Made by a program: the position numbers and the translations under genes. A DNA stretch of 27,741 nt from contig CAZMGG010000074.1 of the NCBI GenBank assembly GCA_964565715.1, forward strand, positions 1 through 27,741, written 5' to 3'. Each line of letters begins with the position of its first letter. The stretch's first letter is position 1. The notes under the pieces are model-generated. The model did not search any database and was not told where the DNA came from. It saw only the letters and a program-made list of their open reading frames with translations. This DNA is from CAZMGG01 sp964565715 (GTDB lineage Bacteria > Planctomycetota > UBA1135 > UBA2386). Of the stretch, positions 18,480 through 24,970 are shown one piece after another.

Positions 18480-19217
18480 TCACCCGGCGCCTCGCCGTTC
18501 GTCGTCGCCCATCGCCGGCAGCCGCAGCTCGAACTGCGTGCCCTTGCCGGGCTCGCTGCGGAAGGTCAGGCTGCCGCCGTGCTCCTCGACGATGCGCCGC
18601 GTCGTCGGCAGGCCGAGCCCCGTGCCGGCCTTCTTGGTGCTGAAGTAGGGCTCGAAGACGCGGCCCTGCACGTCGGCCGGGATGCCCTTGCCGGTGTCGG
18701 TGACGCGGATCACCACCTCGTCGCCCTCCCGGCTGGTGGCCAGCAGCACCTCGCCGGGGCCCTCGATGGCGTCCTCGGCGTTGCGCAGCAGGTTGACCAG
18801 GGCGGCGTGCAGGTGGTCCCAGTCCAGCGGCACCCTGCCGACCTCGCTCGAGGGATAGAACTTCAGGGCGATGCCGCGCTCCTGCATGGCCGGCGCGGTG
18901 AACTCCACCACCGCCCGCAGGCGCTGGTTGAGGTCCTCGGGCTTCGGCTGCGGCGCCGGCGCCCGGGCGAAGCTGAGGAACTCGTCGAGGATCTTCTGCA
19001 GCCGCTTCACCTCGGCCTGCACGGTTGCCAGCCGCTTCTGCAGCCGGCGGTCGCGGGCCGAGTCGGCGCCGGCGAACTCCTCCAGCACCAGCTCCAGGTT
19101 GAGGCCGATGGTCGACAGCGGGTTGCGCACCTCGTGGGCGAAGCCCGCCAGCAGCGTGCCGAGCTGGGCGAGGCGTTCGGTGCGGACGCGGGCTCGACGT
19201 TGGTCGCGTTCGGTCAT
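18480..19217 (-). CDS. Soluble histidine kinase without a sensor domain
   Basis: 245 residues from ATG 19217; the frame is open further upstream but runs into the divergent gene. H-box GFAHEVRNPLSTIGLNLE with His28, then the DHp second helix, N-box LHAALVNLLRNAEDAI, G1 VTDTGKGIP, and F/G2 box VFEPYFSTKKAGTGLGLPT. The kinase begins only 27 residues before the phospho-His, with no membrane helix, PAS or GAF domain, much like NtrB stripped of its sensor. A partner protein must bring the signal. It forms an operon with the NtrC-type regulator. TATGGT lies 15 nt before ATG. Confidence 0.92.
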   Translation of the reverse strand: MTERDQRRARVRTERLAQLGTLLAGFAHEVRNPLSTIGLNLELVLEEFAGADSARDRRLQKRLATVQAEVKRLQKILDEFLSFARAPAPQPKPEDLNQRLRAVVEFTAPAMQERGIALKFYPSSEVGRVPLDWDHLHAALVNLLRNAEDAIEGPGEVLLATSREGDEVVIRVTDTGKGIPADVQGRVFEPYFSTKKAGTGLGLPTTRRIVEEHGGSLTFRSEPGKGTQFELRLPAMGDDERRGAG

Positions 19218-19232
19218 GGGCGGCGCCCGGCG

Positions 19233-19238
19233 ACCATA
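19233..19238 (-). promoter_or_regulatory. TANNNT -10-like hexamer before the kinase gene
   Basis: TATGGT on the minus strand, 15 nt before ATG 19217. It is the same hexamer as before the TPR peptidase gene. Confidence 0.3.
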
Positions 19239-19292
19239 CGGGGACGGTCGGTGCGGGCAAAGCGCGAGGGTGGCGGACAGCAGCGCGCTCGT

Positions 19293-19298
19293 TATCCT
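19293..19298 (+). promoter_or_regulatory. TANNNT -10-like hexamer before the Sua5-phosphatase fusion
   Basis: TATCCT, 10 nt before ATG 19309, in the 91-bp divergent region shared with the kinase gene. No purine-rich ribosome site lies between it and the ATG; the spacer is pyrimidine-rich. Confidence 0.4.
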
Positions 19299-19308
19299 CC
19301 GCCCTCCC

Positions 19309-20412
19309 ATGGCGGAACGGATCCCACTGGCGGCGGCGGACCCCGGCGACCTCGCGCGCCGCGTCGCCGCCGCGCTGGGCCGTTCGGCCCTGGTGGCGCT
19401 GCCCACCGAGACGGTCTACGGCGTCGCCGTGCGGCCCGGCGACGACCGCGCCACCGCCCTGCTGCGCGCCCTGAAGGGCCGGCCCGAGCAGAATCCGTTC
19501 ACCTGGCACCTCGCCGACCGCGCCGAACTCGCGCGGCTGTGTGACGAGCCCCAGCCGCGGGTGGCCCGCCTGCTCGACCGCTACTGGCCGGGCCCGCTGA
19601 CCGTGGTGCTGCCCGCCCGCGATCCGGCGGCACTGCCGCCGGCCGGCGTGCGCGACGGCAACGTCGGCCTGCGGCTGCCGGCCCAGCCCTTCACCCGCGC
19701 GGTCACGGCGGCCTGCGGCGGCGCCCTCTGGCTCAGCAGCGTCAACCGGTCGGGCGAGCCCCCGCTCTGCGACGCAGAGGAGATCGAACGGCAGTTCGGC
19801 CCCGGTCTGGAGCTGATCGTCGACGCCGGCCGCTCGCCGCTCGGCAACGCCTCGACGGTGGTGCTCGCCACCGGGCCGCGGCTGCAGGTCCTGCGCGAGG
19901 GCATCCTGTCGGCGGCCGAGGTGCTGGGCGCCGCCGCCCGCACGGTGCTGTTCATCTGCACCGGCAACACCTGCCGCTCGCCGCTGGCCGAGGCCCTGGC
20001 CCGACGCGAGGCCGCCCGCGCGCTGGCGGTGGCCGCACCGGACCTGCTGGCCATGGGGCTGCAGTTCGTCAGTGCCGGCACCAGCACGCTCGGCGGCATG
20101 CCGGCCAGCGAGGGCAGCCAGTTCGTCGCCCGCGAGGCGGGGCTGGATCTCGCCGGCCATCGCAGCCGCGCCCTGGACGCGGCGCTGCTGCAGCGCGCCG
20201 ACCGGATCTACGGGTTGAGCGGCAGCCACCTCGCCCGCCTGCAGGAACTGGCCCCTGCACTCGGCCCGCGGCTGGCCCTGCTGGATCCGCAGGGCCGCGA
20301 CATCGCCGACCCGTTCGGCGGCGACGCCACCGACTACCGCGCGGCCCGCGACCAGATCGCCGCAGCGGTGCGGGCGCGGGTGGTCGAGTGGATCGAACTG
20401 CTGGGGAACTGA
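19309..20412 (+). CDS. Fusion of Sua5/TsaC threonylcarbamoyl-AMP synthase and YwlE-like LMW phosphatase
   Basis: 367 residues from ATG 19309. Residues 1-205 form a YrdC/Sua5 domain: PTETVYGVAV (32-41), LKGRP (55-59), YWPGPLTVVLP, SSVNRSG (143-149), ASTVV. This makes threonylcarbamoyl-AMP for tRNA t6A. Residues 210-367 form a low-molecular-weight phosphatase: P-loop CTGNTCRS (217-224; Cys217, Arg223) and general acid DPFGG (334-338). Thr in CTGNTCRS and the DPFGG ending are features of Bacillus YwlE, a protein-arginine phosphatase, rather than typical tyrosine phosphatases. In Bacillus, ywlC (Sua5) and ywlE are near neighbours, so the fusion repeats a known gene pairing. The C-terminal extension of full Sua5 is replaced by the phosphatase. 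Arginine-phosphatase activity is inferred. Confidence 0.9.
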   Translation: MAERIPLAAADPGDLARRVAAALGRSALVALPTETVYGVAVRPGDDRATALLRALKGRPEQNPFTWHLADRAELARLCDEPQPRVARLLDRYWPGPLTVVLPARDPAALPPAGVRDGNVGLRLPAQPFTRAVTAACGGALWLSSVNRSGEPPLCDAEEIERQFGPGLELIVDAGRSPLGNASTVVLATGPRLQVLREGILSAAEVLGAAARTVLFICTGNTCRSPLAEALARREAARALAVAAPDLLAMGLQFVSAGTSTLGGMPASEGSQFVAREAGLDLAGHRSRALDAALLQRADRIYGLSGSHLARLQELAPALGPRLALLDPQGRDIADPFGGDATDYRAARDQIAAAVRARVVEWIELLGN

Positions 20413-20425
20413 CCCGGGAGTTGTT

Positions 20426-20439
20426 GGCGGCTGGCCGCC
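20426..20439. terminator. Short GC hairpin between convergent genes
   Basis: GGCGGC TG GCCGCC, effectively 5 bp with a 4-nt loop, fills the space between the fusion stop (20412) and the toxin stop (20440). No T tract on either strand. A weak bidirectional terminator at best. Confidence 0.3.
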
Positions 20440-20802
20440 TCACTCGCCGCTTTCCTCATCAGCCAGTTCGTCGAGCGTCAAAGGCCGGCGGGCGCCGTGA
20501 CGGACGTGCGCCACCTTCACCCATCGCCGTCCTTCATCGATCGTGAACAGGATGCGATAGTTGCCATGCACCAGCTTACGCAGCCCGACGCACAAGATGT
20601 CCTCCTCGGGCGCACGCGGGCAGCGGTGCGGAAAGTTGGCGAGGCTCGCCACGGCGGCGAACACGCCCTCGACCCAGCGCGAGGCCGCCAGCGGCGCATC
20701 CTGCGCGATGTGTTCATGGATCGCTTCGATGTCCGTCCGTGCCCGTAGCCCGAGGAGCATCCGGTAACGGGTATCTGGCCCGGAAGCGTCGCCGGAACTC
20801 AT
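20440..20802 (-). CDS. RelE/ParE family toxin of a type II toxin-antitoxin pair
   Basis: 120 residues from ATG 20802. The family fold is recognisable: first strand YRMLLGLRARTDIEAIHEHIAQ, two helices to VASLANFPHRCPRAPE, then GLRKLVHGNYRILFTI and WVKVAHVRHGAR, with the closing Arg/His residues usual for ParE-type toxins. A later Met (20760) would cut off the first strand, so the longer start is preferred; this gives an 89-bp overlap with the antitoxin gene. The target (gyrase for ParE, ribosome for RelE) cannot be decided. The acidic tail LDELADEESGE is extra to the family core. Confidence 0.85.
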   Translation of the reverse strand: MSSGDASGPDTRYRMLLGLRARTDIEAIHEHIAQDAPLAASRWVEGVFAAVASLANFPHRCPRAPEEDILCVGLRKLVHGNYRILFTIDEGRRWVKVAHVRHGARRPLTLDELADEESGE

Positions 20803-21061
20803 CGAGGGTCATTCCCTCACCGGCATCGATCGAGTCAAGACCCTCGCGCACGGCGATGATGGTCTCCATCTGGTCGGCGAGGTCGACCACGCGCTGGTAG
20901 GCGTCGGCATCCTGCACGACGACGGCGGCCTTGCCATGCACGGTCAGCACCTCCGGCCGACCCGTGGCCCGCAGGCGCTCCACCGCCGGCCGGTGGTTGC
21001 GCAAGAAGTCGGTGAGGGGGTGGATGTCTTCCGGGCGGATGGGATGGATGCGCTGACTCAT
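20714..21061 (-). CDS. Phd/YefM family antitoxin
   Basis: 115 residues from ATG 21061, with GAGGG 5 nt upstream. Residues about 10-70 follow the Phd/YefM DNA-binding fold: DIHPLTDFLRNHRPAVERL, RPEVLTVHGKAAVVVQDADAYQRVV. The C-terminal part (AVREGLDSIDAGEGMTLDEFRRRFRARY) is the usual toxin-binding segment. A further 20 residues, rich in Asp, Gly and Pro, come from the region shared with the toxin frame. It should neutralise the downstream toxin and repress its own promoter. Confidence 0.87.
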   Translation of the reverse strand: MSQRIHPIRPEDIHPLTDFLRNHRPAVERLRATGRPEVLTVHGKAAVVVQDADAYQRVVDLADQMETIIAVREGLDSIDAGEGMTLDEFRRRFRARYPLPDAPRATGTDGHRSDP

Positions 21062-21084
21062 GACGGCCCTCGGGGAAGCCTGGG

Positions 21085-21090
21085 ATGATA
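21085..21090 (-). promoter_or_regulatory. Possible -10 box of the toxin-antitoxin operon
   Basis: TATCAT on the minus strand, 23 nt before ATG 21061, which has its own ribosome site. The -35 region (near GGCAAT) is weak. Tentative. Confidence 0.25.
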
Positions 21091-21159
21091 CTCAGATCGT
21101 CATGTGATTGCCGTGCTCTTCAACGCAGCTCGGCGGGGAACATCTTGGCCCGATAGAGT

Positions 21160-21192
21160 GTCACAAACCATTATTTCATAATGGTTTGTGAC
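21160..21192. repeat. Perfect 15-bp AT-rich inverted repeat with a 3-nt centre
   Basis: Left arm GTCACAAACCATTAT (21160-21174), centre TTC, right arm the exact reverse complement (21178-21192). It lies 21 bp past the stop of the large membrane protein and 98 bp upstream of the antitoxin ATG. Its base composition (10 of 15 A/T per arm) stands out in this GC-rich window. It could be an operator, a bidirectional terminator without a T tract, or the end or target of a mobile element. Confidence 0.9.
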
Positions 21193-21213
21193 CACCATAG
21201 CGCATGGCAGGTC

Positions 21214-24078
21214 TCAGGGGGTGCGCAGGAGCGCCCGCACCTGCTCGGCGGCAGCGCGCAACCGCGGCTCGGGCCACTGCGGGTCGTAGACCACCCGATC
21301 CCCCACCGAGCGGAACAGGGCGGCGGCCACCGCGACGCGCACCGGCGGTTCCTCGTCGAGCATCAGGTCGGCCAGGGCGCCCAGCGACACCGGGTCGGTG
21401 CGGCCGGAGAGGGCCTGGGAGAGCAGGCGGCGTTCGGCGACGTCGCCGCGGATCAGCTCGGCGAGGCCGGGCGGCATCGGCAGGTCGAAGCGCCAGAGCG
21501 CCAGCAGTTCGCGGCGGCGTTCGCGCGGCAGGGCGAGGCCGGCCTCGGCCAGCACGAACGGATCGGCCAGTTCGCGCAGGGCCTGCAGTTCGGTGTCTTC
21601 GAGGCGGCGTTGGGCCAGCTGCGCGAGCAGGGCGCGGGCCACCGCCGAACCGCAGCGCACGCGGAGCGCGAGGGCGAGCGGCTCGGGGCCGACGGCGAGG
21701 CGCGCGAGGCGGTCGGGTTCCGGCACCGCCAGGAGGTCCTCCAGGGGCGAACGGGCCGGGGCCGAGGCCAGGATGCGGGCCAGCAGCGGCGGCGGGGACG
21801 CACCGAGGGTCGGATCGAGGGCCAGGGCGGCGGCGGCGGCACTGGCCTCGGTGCGGAGCGGGTTGCCCAGCCGGTCGGGCAACGCCAGGGCCGCCTGCAG
21901 CTCCGGCAGCGGGCAGCCGACGTGCAGGAAGCGCTGCGCGATCGACGCACCCTGCGCCGGGGCGGAGGGATCGTCGGCGGACAAGGCGCGCAGCACCTCG
22001 CGGGCCTCGCGCAGGCTCGTCTGCTGCTCCTCGTCGCGCAGCAGCAGCGTGGCCGGCCGGCGCAGCCGTTCGGCGGCGAGGAGGCGCCGCGCCTCGGTGC
22101 GCTGGGTGGCGGTGCCGGTGCGGAGGTCGAGGCGGGCCTGGCCGAGCGGCGAGAGGCCGGTGCCGAGCAGCTCGCGCAGCAGCGCGACGGTGGCGGCGGG
22201 ACCGTCGGTGGGGCGGAGGGAAGCGAGCGCCGGCAGCTCGTCGTCGGCGAGCGGCTGCAGCGCCGGGCGGAAGGGCAGGACGCCGAGGAGGGCCAGTTCG
22301 AGGTCGTCGGGATGGCCGATGCCGGCGGAGTGCAGGCCCCAGCGGGCGCCCCGGGGCGCGTGGTCCCAGGCGCGGGCGGTGGCGGCGAAGTCCGGGGCGG
22401 TGGCGGCGGCGACGATCAGGCCGGTGTCGCGGACCAGGAACACGCCGCACCAGGGGTGCACGTCGGCGGTGGCGCAGAGGGTCGCGCGCAGGAGTTCGGG
22501 CGGCACCTCGTCGAGGCGGAAGGGCAGCAGCAGGAGGCCGGGGCCGAGCGCGCGCCGGGCCTGGCGGTGGAACTCGAGGGCGGCGGGCCAGGGTTCGGCC
22601 GGGTGCAGGGGCGTGCCGAGGAGCAGGAGGTCGATGCCCGCGGGCCGCGCCGTGCGCAGGAAATCGCGGGCGCCGAGCGCGCGCAGGACCATGCCCGGCG
22701 GGGCCGCCAGGGCGGCCAGGGTGGGCGGCGGGATCGGGCCGAAGTTCTGCAGGGCGGTCCAGAGCAGGGCGGCCTCGGGCCGATGCACGACCAGGTCCAC
22801 CGGGCCGGCGTCGGGCCACTCGCGCAACGCAGTGACGGCGCGTCCGGCGCCTGGGCCGAGCAGGGCGGTGCGTTCGGCCTCGGGCTGCAGCAGGCGGCCG
22901 CAGTGGGCGAGCAGTTCGCCGTGCGGGCGGTCGGGGCCGGCCGCGTCGAGCCGCTGGCCCTGGGCCCAGAGTTCGATGGTCTGGCTGGCCCGTGCGTAGC
23001 GGACGAGGGCGTCGCCGTGGGCGGCCACCAGGCGGTGCGTGGGCGGCGGGGCCGATGGCGGCGGGGACGGCAGCCAGCCGTGGGCGGCGGACGCCAGGAC
23101 CAGGCCGGCCACCAGGATGCCGCGCAAGGCGCGGCGGTCGGCGCCGCCGAGCGTGGTGAGGAGCGCCGGTGCGAGCAGCAGGCCGAAGGCGGCCGGTGCT
23201 GCGAGCACGGCGATGGGACCGGCGAGGTCCGGCAGACCGATGCCCCAGACCAGGACCAGGAGCAAGGCCGGCAGCAGGCTGGTGTGCCGCAGGCCATCGC
23301 CGCGCAGGCGCCGCCGCCCACCGGCGAACGCGGCGATGCCCAGGGCCGCGCCGAGCAGGATCGTGCCGGCGATATGGGCGGGCGAGCCGCCCAGGACCAC
23401 GGTGGCGGTGCGCAGCGGCGGCCAGAGCGAGCTGACGGCGAGGCCGAGCAGGAGTCCCGGCAGGACGCCGCCGCGACCGCGCACCGCCGGCAGCGGCAGG
23501 GGCGCGCGCACGGCGAGCAGCGGGGCTGCGAGCAGCAGCAGCACGGCGGTGGCGCGCAGGCCGGTGCCGAGGCCGGTCGCCGCCAGCACTGCCGGGGCGA
23601 CGAGGCTGCCGAGCCCGAGGCCGAAGGCGAGGGCGGCCAGCATGGCCGCGCGATGCCGATGGGCCCGCAGGCCGAGCGCGGCGGCGAGGCCCAGCAGGAG
23701 GGCCGGGGCGGCCATCGCCAGCACCTGGCCGCGGGGCGAGGCCGGACCGAGCAGCCATTCCGCCAGCAGCAGCAGCACCGCGGTGGCGGCGGTGGCGAGG
23801 CCGGCGAGGAGGCCGGCGGCGCGGGCGCCCAGCCCGACCGAGCCGGCCAGCAGGCCGAGGGCCAGTGCCAGGGCGAAGACGGCGGTCGTCGACGGCGGCC
23901 AGGGGCCGGTGCCAGCGCCCCAGCTGGCCCGCAAGCCCAGCGCGGTGGAGGCGAGCGCCATCCCCGCGCCGAGGAACGCGATGCCGCACAGACCGGGCAG
24001 CGGGCGGCCCTTGCGGACCGCGGTGCCGTGCGCCGGCAGGGCGCTGCCAGGACCGGGCGAGGGGGACCAGGAACCCAC
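21214..24078 (-). CDS. Large membrane protein with a degenerate spermidine-synthase-like domain
   Basis: 954 residues from GTG 24078; a GTG at 24126 is an alternative and there is no ribosome site at either. Residues about 25-340 are a run of roughly a dozen membrane helices. A Pro-rich linker (PSPPPSAPPP) follows. Residues about 345-640 resemble the spermine/spermidine synthase fold: IELWAQGQRLDAAG, HGELLAHCGRLL, ALLGPGAGRAVTALREW (glycine-rich motif, near 405) and VDLVVHRPEAA. Usual synthase motifs such as the Asp/Glu pair after the glycine loop are not evident, so it may not make polyamines. The last 300 residues are helical, Leu/Arg/Ala-rich, possibly HEAT-like. Membrane-fused synthase-like proteins are common in planctomycetes and mostly of unknown function. 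Confidence 0.7.
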   Translation of the reverse strand: MGSWSPSPGPGSALPAHGTAVRKGRPLPGLCGIAFLGAGMALASTALGLRASWGAGTGPWPPSTTAVFALALALGLLAGSVGLGARAAGLLAGLATAATAVLLLLAEWLLGPASPRGQVLAMAAPALLLGLAAALGLRAHRHRAAMLAALAFGLGLGSLVAPAVLAATGLGTGLRATAVLLLLAAPLLAVRAPLPLPAVRGRGGVLPGLLLGLAVSSLWPPLRTATVVLGGSPAHIAGTILLGAALGIAAFAGGRRRLRGDGLRHTSLLPALLLVLVWGIGLPDLAGPIAVLAAPAAFGLLLAPALLTTLGGADRRALRGILVAGLVLASAAHGWLPSPPPSAPPPTHRLVAAHGDALVRYARASQTIELWAQGQRLDAAGPDRPHGELLAHCGRLLQPEAERTALLGPGAGRAVTALREWPDAGPVDLVVHRPEAALLWTALQNFGPIPPPTLAALAAPPGMVLRALGARDFLRTARPAGIDLLLLGTPLHPAEPWPAALEFHRQARRALGPGLLLLPFRLDEVPPELLRATLCATADVHPWCGVFLVRDTGLIVAAATAPDFAATARAWDHAPRGARWGLHSAGIGHPDDLELALLGVLPFRPALQPLADDELPALASLRPTDGPAATVALLRELLGTGLSPLGQARLDLRTGTATQRTEARRLLAAERLRRPATLLLRDEEQQTSLREAREVLRALSADDPSAPAQGASIAQRFLHVGCPLPELQAALALPDRLGNPLRTEASAAAAALALDPTLGASPPPLLARILASAPARSPLEDLLAVPEPDRLARLAVGPEPLALALRVRCGSAVARALLAQLAQRRLEDTELQALRELADPFVLAEAGLALPRERRRELLALWRFDLPMPPGLAELIRGDVAERRLLSQALSGRTDPVSLGALADLMLDEEPPVRVAVAAALFRSVGDRVVYDPQWPEPRLRAAAEQVRALLRTP

Positions 24079-24085
24079 GGGGGGC

Positions 24086-24091
24086 AGCTTA
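24086..24091 (-). promoter_or_regulatory. TANNNT -10-like hexamer before the synthase-like gene
   Basis: TAAGCT on the minus strand, 7 nt before GTG 24078. It supports that start if transcripts are leaderless, but would lie inside the gene if GTG 24126 is used. Confidence 0.3.
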
Positions 24092-24182
24092 GCCCGGCCG
24101 ACGGTGCTTCCGCGGGTGATGGTCACTGCCTGCCGCCGCCGTTCCGCCGTGCCGCCGTTGCGCCGAACCGACCGGCAGGGGC

Positions 24183-24653
24183 TCAGGCCCGAGGCGCCTC
24201 CAGATGCCGCAGGAGATCCGCCACCTGCTGCGGCGTGCCGCACTGCAGCAGCCGGTCGCGCACGTCGGCGCGGGAGAGCAGCCGGGCGATCTCCGCCAGG
24301 GTCTTGATGTGCAGCAGCTTCTTGCTGCGCGGGATGATCAGGCAGACGACGATGCGGGCCGGCCGGCCGTCCAGGCTCTGGAACGGGATCCCGTCCGGGG
24401 CGAGGCCGAGCACCGCCAGCACGTCGTCGACGCCGTCCACCGCCGCGTGCGGGATGGCGATGCCGTGCTCCATGCCGGTGCTCATGCTGCGCTCGCGCAC
24501 CAGCAGGGCCTGCAGGACGTCGCCCAGCCGCGCCTCGGGGTAGCGGCCGGCGGCCACCGGGGCCCTGGCCAGGGCCTCGATCGCCTGCCATTTGTCGGCT
24601 GCCCGCAGGGGCAGAACGATCAATTCGGGCACGATCAGGTCCGAGAGCTTCAT
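24183..24653 (-). CDS. ptsN: PTS EIIA-type (PtsN-like) regulatory protein
   Basis: 156 residues, the normal length for EIIA-Ntr. The fold matches PTS_EIIA_2: ERSMSTGMEHGIAIPHA with phospho-acceptor His69, then GIPFQSLDGRPARIVVCLII, LHIKTLAEIARLL and the closing helix. PtsN-type proteins are phosphorylated by the nitrogen PTS (PtsP-NPr) and regulate other proteins; no transport domains are nearby. It is transcribed away from gspD, and the next gene on the same strand begins 57-105 bp later. No ribosome site is visible before ATG 24653. A specific role is not deducible. Confidence 0.88.
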   Translation of the reverse strand: MKLSDLIVPELIVLPLRAADKWQAIEALARAPVAAGRYPEARLGDVLQALLVRERSMSTGMEHGIAIPHAAVDGVDDVLAVLGLAPDGIPFQSLDGRPARIVVCLIIPRSKKLLHIKTLAEIARLLSRADVRDRLLQCGTPQQVADLLRHLEAPRA

Positions 24654-24735
24654 CGCGGGGGCCGCACGACGCAGCCGAGCGCCGTGGCGAGGAGGGGCGG
24701 GTAATCAACCGGCGCGGCGACATCGACGCAACCCG

Positions 24736-24857
24736 CCGTGCGGGAAAACCATGCGCGCGCCATTGGCGCGCGCGGCGCTGCGGTGGTGGCGCTCGCGACC
24801 GTGCCGTTCCCGGTTGTGCGAAAACCCTTTCCGTGCATCCCCGTGCGGAAATAAAAC
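24736..24857. promoter_or_regulatory. Repeated CCGTGC / GTGCG-A-rich motif upstream of gspD
   Basis: CCGTGC occurs at 24736, 24799, 24831 and 24841. GTGCG followed by an A-rich run occurs three times (GTGCGGGAAAACC 24738, GTGCGAAAACC 24816, GTGCGGAAATAAAAC 24843). The last A/T-rich stretch is the best -10 candidate for gspD, about 115 nt before its ATG. The remainder of the 317-bp intergenic space 24654-24970 shows nothing recognisable. Confidence 0.35.
24753..24773. repeat. GC-rich hairpin in the ptsN-gspD divergent region
   Basis: Perfect 10-bp inverted repeat GCGCGCGCCA / TGGCGCGCGC around a single T (as a hairpin: 9-bp stem, ATT loop). It lies 100 bp before ptsN and 197 bp before gspD. 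It may act as an operator or a barrier between the two promoters. Confidence 0.7.
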
Positions 24858-24970
24858 GCCCGCCCGGCCTGTCCCAGGCCCCCATTCCCACCGGTGCCGG
24901 GCGACCGCGCGCGGCCCGGTCCGAACCGGCCGACGCCGACCGACCGCCACACCCGCAGATCACACGAGCG

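Noticed and set aside
19290..19300. DnaA box at TTATCCTCC
   Set aside because: Only the first six bases match the consensus, single copy, and better explained as a TANNNT promoter hexamer.
20561..20767. Small plus-strand frames opposite the toxin gene
   Set aside because: The toxin and antitoxin families are recognised on the minus strand; no ribosome sites on the plus strand.
21160..21192. CRP-type binding site, because arms contain TCACA and TGTGA
   Set aside because: Orientation and spacing are wrong: CRP sites read TGTGA-N6-TCACA, here TCACA comes first with 21 bases between.
21181..24543. Open frame of 1120 codons on the plus strand
   Set aside because: Gly/Arg/Gln-rich complement of the synthase-like gene. 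No start signal or domain.
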